From assembly GCA_016860845.1 (NCBI GenBank), contig BOKF01000026.1, positions 1 through 64,000 on the forward strand: 64,000 nucleotides of DNA, given 5' to 3'. Position numbers and translations under genes: made by a program. Positions within the stretch are counted from its first letter, which is position 1. Each line of letters opens with the position of its first letter. This DNA comes from Chloroflexota bacterium. GTDB lineage: Bacteria > Chloroflexota > Anaerolineae > 4572-78 > J111. Below, one piece after another: positions 53,296 to 59,739 of the stretch. The notes below the pieces were generated by a model. It was not told the DNA's origin. It saw only the letters and a list, made by a program, of their open reading frames with translations, and ran no database searches.

Positions 53296-53408
53296 TGAGG
53301 CTCCTCCATTGATCCAAAATGAGACGGTTGGTCTGGACTTATGCAAAATGGGGGGAACTTAAGTTCCGACGACACCCTTAAACTCTCCCCACTTCCCGTA
53401 AGTTCTTA

Positions 53409-53455
53409 TCCCCTCCCTGCCCTCCCCACGATTGGGGAAGGGCAGGAGAAGATCA
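53409..53455. repeat. C-rich palindrome (CCCCTCCC type)
   Basis: CCCCTCCCTGCCCTCCCC then GGGGAAGGGCAGGAG words between two dockerin genes. Confidence 0.6.
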
Positions 53456-53474
53456 AAACCCATTAATGCCGCTC

Positions 53475-54578
53475 TTAGAAGGGGAAAGTCCCCCCCGGAG
53501 GCACACCATTCGTCGGCCCGGAAGCGCCAAAGTTCTTGGCTACCAAAACCAGGTCAAGAATATTAATCAGGTTATCCGGGGCAGGCGGCAAGCCGACTCC
53601 CGGCGGAGGACCGGTAAAGTCTGCTGCCTGGGAGAGAGTGCTGGGGCCGGCCGGTTGGTTCAGGACACTGGCCATCAACACGATATCGAGGATATTGACT
53701 ACATTATCGTTGTTAAGATCGCCCGCCAGAAGGAAGATCGAGGATGAGTCATGCGGATCAGCAAAGGAAGCGCTGGCGTCGAGGTAGCCACGGCGGCTGA
53801 CATCAACCGTGTAGGGCGGCGGCACGCTGCTGTTATTGAAAGGACAGATACCGGCCGGACCCACGCTGCCGCCATCACATGGGTAGATGCCATTGATCTT
53901 GACATCGGTAAAGATAAATTCAGGCACCGCACCGACGATCAGCCCGGCATCTTTGCCCCCTTCCAGCCCAATCTGGAAGGTAAAGATGCTGGGCGCAATC
54001 ACCGTGATGATTGCAGCGGTATTAACCACCGCCGGGCCGGGGAAGCCGCCGTTGTCTGTAACCAGAGAAGTGGCCCCATCCAAACAGACAGTCGCCACAT
54101 CACCGACCGCCGCGTCGGGATCACTGCGCCAGACAATGTCAAGCACACTGCCGCTGCCATTGATCGTAACGGTGGGATTAAAGTAAACAAGATTGACGCT
54201 AAATGAGGCGTCACCCCCGCAAGCCAGCGCAGGACCGCCGGTCTGAACGGTAAAGAAGTAGTCAACCCCGCGCGTCCCCGGTAACAGGTCGCCCGGCCGG
54301 ACATCCTGCGGGGAGACAACCGAAGCATTATAGCCAATAGCCAGGGTCATCCCCGAAATTTCCGACGCACCTTGAACATCGAGTTTTTGCACGACCGTGC
54401 CATCCCCTCTCGAAACACTGGTCGCAGCCGGATTCCAGAGGAAAGCGGCGAAATCTACCACCTGAACGCTTACGTCGCCCTCTGGCTCTTGAGCGGCCGC
54501 GGGCAGAACCGTCACCGCCGCCAGAAGCAGTACAAGCAAGAGAAGCCACGTCGTTTTACGTAAATTTTTTTGTTTCAT
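53475..54578 (-). CDS. Cohesin and dockerin protein
   Basis: A 367-residue secreted protein. Signal peptide about 1-29 (LPAAAQ). A cohesin-like domain covers about 35-195 (VQVVDFAAFLWNPAATSVSRG; ASEISGMTLAIGYNASVVSP). A second beta region (about 198-275) has a cysteine pair (YPCDGG, GICPF). A dockerin ends it (about 280-355), with DLNNDNVVNILD and a second loop DNLINILD separated by a longer Pro-rich insert than usual. The C-terminal tail differs from the GPxTxW tails of its neighbours. GGAGG precedes the ATG. Confidence 0.87.
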   Translation of the reverse strand: MKQKNLRKTTWLLLLVLLLAAVTVLPAAAQEPEGDVSVQVVDFAAFLWNPAATSVSRGDGTVVQKLDVQGASEISGMTLAIGYNASVVSPQDVRPGDLLPGTRGVDYFFTVQTGGPALACGGDASFSVNLVYFNPTVTINGSGSVLDIVWRSDPDAAVGDVATVCLDGATSLVTDNGGFPGPAVVNTAAIITVIAPSIFTFQIGLEGGKDAGLIVGAVPEFIFTDVKINGIYPCDGGSVGPAGICPFNNSSVPPPYTVDVSRRGYLDASASFADPHDSSSIFLLAGDLNNDNVVNILDIVLMASVLNQPAGPSTLSQAADFTGPPPGVGLPPAPDNLINILDLVLVAKNFGASGPTNGVPPGGTFPF

Positions 54579-54939
54579 TAGTTAAGCCTCCATGTCACAT
54601 TGAGTTAAATTGATTGAACTGAAGCAGACCTTGTCCGGGTTTTTGGCTTGGTGGCGCGGTCACCCTCCTTTCCTCAATCAAAAATCAGTTACCTATAATC
54701 CTCCAACCTCACGGGGAGGTATTTCAGCCTAAACTAAGCGCCGCTATGGACCATACGGCCAGTTTCATCATAACCGATTGCTCGCCCTGTCTCAACGGTA
54801 GCAATGCGGAAAATTTTTCAGTGGTTTTAGGGAGGGTCCTATCCGTATTGGCACGGAGGGGGAGAGGAAAGAATTTTGAATTGTGAATGGGTAAAGATAA
54901 CCTATTGACGCCGGAAAAGAGTTGGCATAAGATGGAGTT
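54579..54939. other. Gap of 361 bases upstream of two divergent genes
   Basis: Holds the ribosome-binding site of the dockerin gene, the promoter of the regulator at 54940 and a CCTCC...GGAGG palindrome near 54700-54718. A plus-strand TATAAT (54694-54699) has no -35 and no fitting gene. No riboswitch or RNA gene was recognised. Confidence 0.6.
54905..54933 (+). promoter_or_regulatory. Sigma70-type promoter, leaderless start
   Basis: TTGACG (54905-54910), 17 bases, TAAGAT (54928-54933). The expected start falls on the ATG at 54940 itself. Confidence 0.7.
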
Positions 54940-55593
54940 ATGATCCGCGTTTTGATTGCCGAAGACCAAACCATTCTGCGCGAGGCTTATCTGCACGCTT
55001 TGCAGATCGCGCCGCATATTGCCGTGATCGCATCCGTCGCTGACGGCCAAACTGCCGTCGAGGGGGCAGAGCACTTGCAGCCCGACGTGGCCTTGTTAGA
55101 CATCCAGATGCCCAAGCTCAACGGCATCGAAGCGGCCAAACAGATTCGGGCAGCGCTGCCTCACATCGGCATTGTCCTGTTCTCGCACCACAGCCAGCGC
55201 CAGTATGCCGAAGCCTTTCTGCGGGATGGCACTGCCGGCAAAGCCTATCTCCTCAAAACCACCCTCAACGAACCGGCGGAGTTGGTCCGGGCCATCGAGG
55301 TAGTGGCCGATGGCGGGGCCATTTTAGCTCCCGAAATCCAGGATGAGCTGCTGCATCTGGCTTCGGCCCGGCCCCAGGCCCAACTCAACCAGTTGACCCG
55401 GCGAGAGCAAGAAGTCCTTGGCTTGATGGCCGAAGGCTACACCAACAGCGCCATTGCCCAGCGCCTCTCGGTCAGCGAGCGCACCGTCGAAAGCCACGTC
55501 AACAATATTTTCTCCAAGCTGAATTTGACCAGCGAAGTCACCCACAATCCGCGCGTCATGGCGGTCTTGCTGTTTTTGCAGGCAGGGCAATAG
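54940..55593 (+). CDS. NarL/FixJ-family response regulator
   Basis: A 217-residue regulator. The receiver (about 1-120) has IAEDQ, phospho-acceptor D in ALLDIQMPKLNG and K in YLLKTT. A LuxR-type helix-turn-helix (about 145-210) has LTRREQEVLGLMAEGYTNSA and SERTVESHVNNIFSKL. The transcript is probably leaderless. It faces the kinase at 55659 tail to tail, its likely partner. Placement inside the cohesin-dockerin island suggests, but does not show, that it controls it. Confidence 0.93.
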   Translation: MIRVLIAEDQTILREAYLHALQIAPHIAVIASVADGQTAVEGAEHLQPDVALLDIQMPKLNGIEAAKQIRAALPHIGIVLFSHHSQRQYAEAFLRDGTAGKAYLLKTTLNEPAELVRAIEVVADGGAILAPEIQDELLHLASARPQAQLNQLTRREQEVLGLMAEGYTNSAIAQRLSVSERTVESHVNNIFSKLNLTSEVTHNPRVMAVLLFLQAGQ

Positions 55594-55674
55594 GGAGTAG
55601 GAAGTAAGGAGTAAGAAGTAGGGGAAGAAGCAGGTTTTTTCCCCTTACTCCCTACTACCTACTCCTTACTCCTT
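55592..55674. repeat. GGAGTAA-word inverted array between convergent genes
   Basis: GGAGTAGGAAGTAAGGAGTA words (55595-55624) pair with CCTACTCCTTACTCCTTA words (55641-55674). The array touches the stop codons of both flanking genes and may act as a two-way terminator. Confidence 0.8.
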
Positions 55675-57227
55675 AAATAATGGGTAAACGCCTGCAAATG
55701 GGTTGGATTGGGGCTGGGTTGGTGGATGGGCAGGCGGGCGTAAACCGTGGTGCCCTGGCCCGGCCCGGTCTGGAAGCTGAGGCGGCCCTGCCAGGCCAGA
55801 ACCCGCTCGTGCAGCGACAACAAGCCCAAATGACCCCGCTGCCCCATCAACAATTCAGGCGCGGCCTTTAACCCAACGCCCGTATCCTGGATCGTGACGG
55901 TCACGGCGTCGTCACGCCAGCGCAGGTGGATAAAAACTTGCTCGGCCTGAGCATGTTTAATGGCATTGTCAAGCGCCTGGCGGGTGATATAATACAAGTC
56001 CCGTTCTAATTTGGGATCGTCAATTCGCGACCCGTCGAAGCCTTGGGCGGTCAGATCAATTGTACGGGGGGCCGAGGCCGGCAGCGCCAGTTTGCTCAGC
56101 GAGTCCATATAGGCTTGGAGGGCGGCAATAAGGCCCAGGTCGGCCAGCACCGCCGGGTGCAGTCCCTGGGTTATCTCGCGCAAGCGGCCATTCAAGTAGC
56201 GCGTCTCCTGGCCCAACAGCTCCAGGCAGGCTTGCAGCCGGGCCGGGTCGCTGGCCAATTGGCGCTGGCTGCTGCTCAGGGTCATGCCCATGGTCGTCAG
56301 ACGGCTCAAAATGTCGTCATGGAGTTCCACCGCCAGATTGCGGCGTTCCTCATCCTGGGCATCAATCGTCCGGCGGTAGGCCAGTTGCAGTTTGTCCAAT
56401 GTTTCGGCCAACTCGGCGATGAGACGGGCGTTCTTGACCGCCAGCGCCAGTTGCGCGGCCATCCAATCCAGCACTTGCAGTGTCTCGGGACCGCTGGATT
56501 GACCCTGCATCCCCTGGCCCAGGCCAATCAAACCCACCAGTTCATCCTGTAAACTCAACGCAGCGACGGTCTCGACGCCCAGCAGCAGCAAGCCCTGGCG
56601 CAGGGCGCTCTCCGGCAAAGCCAAAACCGGTTGGGTCCCGAGCAATGGCCCCTGCGGCAAGTCAAGCGGCAATTCAACCAAATCCTCGACAGCCAGCGTC
56701 CCTTCGACATGGGCCAAAACCAGCAGGCTGTCTTCGGCCTGGTAGAACCAGATCGCGACACTTTGGCGATGCAGCGTCGTAGCTAGAGTTGAGGCGACGA
56801 AGGGCAGCAAGGTGTCCAGGTCCGACGTTTGGCGGACAACCCGGCCATAATCCTCGACCAACTGGCGGTAGAGAAATCGTTCCGGGTAAAATCGCCGTTC
56901 CAGGAATAGTTCCAACCAGGGGTGCAGACAGGCAAAGAGACACAGGCTGACCAGTCCATAGACGAGCGCGGAACCGGCCAATTGAAATGAGAAAAGAGGC
57001 AGGAGTAAATAAAGCAGGACGACCAAAAGTGAGGTGAGCAGGAGCGTGATGATTGCGTAAAGCTGCCGGTCCTGGGGAGCGGGAAAATGGCGGAAAGGCT
57101 TCCGCCCATGTTCAGCCGGGGAAGCCTCCCATGACGAGGAGATTTGGTTCTTAAGCCGATTTGCCTGGTTCATCGGCAGGATCATTCTAAGCGTGTGAAT
57201 GACCGACTTTGATCGTTCAATCGCCAT
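55659..57227 (-). CDS. Membrane sensor histidine kinase with GAF domain
   Basis: A 522-residue kinase. Two membrane helices lie at about 58-78 and 82-102 with little outside the membrane. A GAF domain covers about 130-275, a HisKA_3 domain about 285-350 (QDEERRNLAVELHDDILSRL, acceptor H in ELHDD) and a HATPase about 395-505 (ALDNAIKHA, QDTGVGL, GHLGLLSLHERV). The last residues RSKE and the stop come from the GGAGTAA repeat. Convergent with its probable partner regulator at 54940. Signal unknown. Confidence 0.92.
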   Translation of the reverse strand: MAIERSKSVIHTLRMILPMNQANRLKNQISSSWEASPAEHGRKPFRHFPAPQDRQLYAIITLLLTSLLVVLLYLLLPLFSFQLAGSALVYGLVSLCLFACLHPWLELFLERRFYPERFLYRQLVEDYGRVVRQTSDLDTLLPFVASTLATTLHRQSVAIWFYQAEDSLLVLAHVEGTLAVEDLVELPLDLPQGPLLGTQPVLALPESALRQGLLLLGVETVAALSLQDELVGLIGLGQGMQGQSSGPETLQVLDWMAAQLALAVKNARLIAELAETLDKLQLAYRRTIDAQDEERRNLAVELHDDILSRLTTMGMTLSSSQRQLASDPARLQACLELLGQETRYLNGRLREITQGLHPAVLADLGLIAALQAYMDSLSKLALPASAPRTIDLTAQGFDGSRIDDPKLERDLYYITRQALDNAIKHAQAEQVFIHLRWRDDAVTVTIQDTGVGLKAAPELLMGQRGHLGLLSLHERVLAWQGRLSFQTGPGQGTTVYARLPIHQPSPNPTHLQAFTHYLRSKE

Positions 57228-57231
57228 ATTT

Positions 57232-57339
57232 TTTACCGCAGAGTACGCCGAGAACGCAGAGGTCTTTCTTATTTAATCTCAGCGTCCTTCCCCTGGCACT
57301 TGCCGCGCCAGGGGCAAGTGTGCGCTCTCCGTGGTAAAT
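57232..57339. repeat. TTTACCGCAGAG element
   Basis: TTTACCGCAGAGTACGC on the left and, reversed on the right, AATTTACCACGGAGAGCGC form imperfect terminal inverted repeats. An inner CCCCTGGCACTTGCCGCGCC region forms a further palindrome. No coding capacity. Confidence 0.7.
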
Positions 57340-57407
57340 TATGGCCTGTAGAAAGATAATAAGGTGGTGTTCAATCTAAGTGCAAACAAGTAAATTGTGA
57401 AGGGTTC

Positions 57408-57459
57408 GTAGTGGCGACTTCAGTCGTTTTTAGGCAAGCTTGGCGACTGAAGTCGCTAC
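57408..57459. repeat. GCGACTTCAGTCG palindrome
   Basis: Thirteen-base perfect arms (57414-57426 and 57444-57456) around a 17-base loop. Confidence 0.8.
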
Positions 57460-57514
57460 AACAATCCGTTAAGGCAGTTCCAAGATTTAAATCATCCAAT
57501 TGTTCTCACCGGCT

Positions 57515-57583
57515 TGATGCGTGATACGTGATGCGTAAGAAATCTTGCCTGGATACCATCACGCATCACGCATTACGTATCAC
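57515..57583. repeat. CGTGATG-word inverted array, second locus
   Basis: GATGCGTGATACGTGATGCG on the left and CATCACGCATCACGCATTAC on the right. With the two preceding elements it fills the 408-base gap 57228-57635, where nothing else was seen. Confidence 0.8.
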
Positions 57584-57635
57584 GGACTTTGGATAATTAT
57601 TTTCTTGGAGTTGCCTAACACTTTTTTGCTTGTAC

Positions 57636-58346
57636 TTAGCGCATCTCTTTGAAGGCGCTGGGGCGGCTGCCAGACCCTCGAACGGATTTTTCAGGAGTCT
57701 GGGGGCGGGCTTTTTTGTTGAAACTGACCAGCGCCGCCAATCCGCCCAGAACCACCACGCCCAGCCCCAACACCACGGCCCCAATGATCCACCACGGAAA
57801 GCCGCTGCTCTGGCTCCCTGCGGAGCCGCCGACTGTCAGGGGAACCAATTCGCTGGGAATGGTCTGCAAATTGACCGAGACCAGGGTAGCCTGTTCGATG
57901 CTGATGGTTGAGGGCACATCCTGCAATACTTTGAAAGTTATCCGGGCCACCGGCCCGCTGCCTTTAACCGGTGGAGCCGGGTTGAGCAGGGTCAGCGCAT
58001 AGAGGATGGTCCCCTGGCCTTGATCCACCTGATTGGCCACCACAAACCCCTGATTGACCGGCAGCAGGGCGCCCGGCTCAATCTGGATGCCCTCCTGGTC
58101 CGCTTTGCCGTCTTGAATTTCCAACACGGTCGGGTCATATTTGAGGTGAAGCTCTATGCCATACAGATCGGTCACATTTTCGGCCAGCACCTCGACCGTC
58201 AAAAGCCCGCTGGCCACCTCGACCGGTTGGAGATACACCCGCGTCCCGTTCTGGGCCAGGGCCAGGGGGGCCAAGGCAAACAGTGCCAGCAGGATGACGG
58301 ATAAGCAGACGATTTTGAATGAGAAAAATTTATTTGAACTTTTCAT
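57636..58346 (-). CDS. Membrane-anchored cohesin protein
   Basis: A 236-residue protein: signal peptide about 1-31 (ending ALAQ), a cohesin domain about 34-175 (VLAENVTDLYGIELHLKYDP; GPVARITFKV), a C-terminal membrane helix about 185-210 (WWIIGAVVLGLGVVVLGGLAAL) and a short basic tail. It would hold a single cohesin at the cell surface, like the cohesin-TPR protein at 47894 without the TPR tail. GGAGGAAAT precedes the ATG. Confidence 0.9.
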   Translation of the reverse strand: MKSSNKFFSFKIVCLSVILLALFALAPLALAQNGTRVYLQPVEVASGLLTVEVLAENVTDLYGIELHLKYDPTVLEIQDGKADQEGIQIEPGALLPVNQGFVVANQVDQGQGTILYALTLLNPAPPVKGSGPVARITFKVLQDVPSTISIEQATLVSVNLQTIPSELVPLTVGGSAGSQSSGFPWWIIGAVVLGLGVVVLGGLAALVSFNKKARPQTPEKSVRGSGSRPSAFKEMR

Positions 58347-58366
58347 CAGTTATTTCCTCCATTTTT

Positions 58367-59560
58367 TTACGGTTGGCAAAGCCAGGGATGAGCGGCCGCC
58401 GACTGCCCAAAATTAACAGCCAGCGGAATTAAATCGAGTACATTGACCGTTCCATCCACATTCAGATCAGCTACTGCACCGGGACTACTGCTGCCAATCG
58501 CCAGGCCCAGCGCCGCAGCATCGGCTACGTCAATGACGCCGTCGTCGTTGAGATCGCCGGCCAGCAGGGTGAGACCAGCCAAAGTGGTCAGCTCACTCTG
58601 ATGAGTCACGTTACAAATTGCCCTTAGAAAACCGGGGCTGCTGGCGGTCAAAGTATAAGCGCCAAAGTCAAGGTCGGCGAAGGCAAACTCGCCGCCGGGC
58701 GCAGCAACGACGGCCAGGCCCAACTCGTTGATCAGGATGTTAATATTGGTCTGGCTGCCGGAAGCGCGGCCTTCAACTTGTACCCGGCCAAGCAGAGTGC
58801 CACGCTGGGGAGCCGGTTCGACCACCGCCACAGCCAGGTGGGTCACTGCCTCCAGCGGCAGCGCTGTGCCATCCTTTTGCCCCAGGGTGGGCGCCACCAG
58901 ATCAAAGCGGGCTGAGTCAACGCCGGTGGGCGCGACAGCCTGGAACCGCCAGGTCAGCAGGGTCAGCGAACCGGGCAGGTCGGGCACATCGCCCTGGCGG
59001 CTGGCGGCTACGGCAAGCTGCCCGTTGGCGACTTCATTTTGGGCGATAAGGGGAAATTCGGGGCTGAGGATAGGCGCTGGGTCAACCGGCATAACGGCGG
59101 CGCTGTTCCAGGTTAGCCCAAATTGGTAGCCAAAAACACCGGCAGGCGAGGGGTTATCGAAGAGCACCTGGATTTCAAAGGTGTCGCCAATATTAACGGT
59201 TGAGGGGCCGGCGATGGCCAGCGTCAGGCCGAAGGGTGTCTCTGCCTGGGCCATTGTTTGGGCCTGAGTGGCTGGCACAGGCCGGAGCCAGCTCCCCAGA
59301 ATGAGCGCCAAAAAGAGCCAGATAAAAAAGACACGATTAATTTTTCTAAGCTGAGATAAGGTGGGGCTGACTGTAACAACAGCCAGAGGAGGCCAACCCA
59401 AGGTAAGGTTAGGAACAGCCAGGCGAGCAAAAAATCCCGGCTTTCCCTTCATTTGGATACGCCCAAACAGCCCGACAACTGCTGAAGCTGGGGAGAGATG
59501 ACAGGAGCGCCGCTGAAACCGGCTCAGGAGAGTCCAAAAAAGGCTCATAAGCGTAACCAT
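58367..59560 (-). CDS. Cohesin and dockerin protein with an internal beta module
   Basis: A 397-residue secreted protein. A hydrophobic export segment at about 76-100 (FFIWLFLALILGSWL, then PATQAQ) is preceded by an unusually long N-terminus, so the true start may be later, for example at residue 37 or beyond. A cohesin (about 108-245), a carboxypeptidase-regulatory-like module (about 252-330, TLLGRVQVEGRASG, FADLDFGAYTLTASSPGF) and a dockerin (about 335-392, DLNDDGVIDVAD and DLNVDGTVNVLD) follow. Lies directly behind the anchored cohesin in transcription order reversed; it is transcribed first and both may share a message. Confidence 0.85.
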   Translation of the reverse strand: MVTLMSLFWTLLSRFQRRSCHLSPASAVVGLFGRIQMKGKPGFFARLAVPNLTLGWPPLAVVTVSPTLSQLRKINRVFFIWLFLALILGSWLRPVPATQAQTMAQAETPFGLTLAIAGPSTVNIGDTFEIQVLFDNPSPAGVFGYQFGLTWNSAAVMPVDPAPILSPEFPLIAQNEVANGQLAVAASRQGDVPDLPGSLTLLTWRFQAVAPTGVDSARFDLVAPTLGQKDGTALPLEAVTHLAVAVVEPAPQRGTLLGRVQVEGRASGSQTNINILINELGLAVVAAPGGEFAFADLDFGAYTLTASSPGFLRAICNVTHQSELTTLAGLTLLAGDLNDDGVIDVADAAALGLAIGSSSPGAVADLNVDGTVNVLDLIPLAVNFGQSAAAHPWLCQP

Positions 59561-59687
59561 AACCCACTGGGTTGGTAAAGAACGGGGCGGGTGCGGGTCT
59601 CATCCCGCCGCACTCATCAATTTCTCAACAAGTCAAGCATAACATAGACGGCGAAGCGGAACAATAGAGAATGGGTACCAAGAAGGG

Positions 59688-59715
59688 TAGACGGTTGACA
59701 GCAGACGGCAGACGG
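59688..59715. repeat. GTAGACG-word array, second locus
   Basis: GTAGACGGTTGACAGCAGAC and GGCAGACGG words between the dockerin gene and the GT39 gene, similar to 4477-4506. Confidence 0.65.
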
Positions 59716-59739
59716 GGGTCAGTAATCAGAGGGCAACGG

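Noticed and set aside
54600..54720. Riboswitch upstream of the dockerin gene
   Set aside because: A G/C-rich stretch suggested a structured leader, but no known riboswitch core could be matched.
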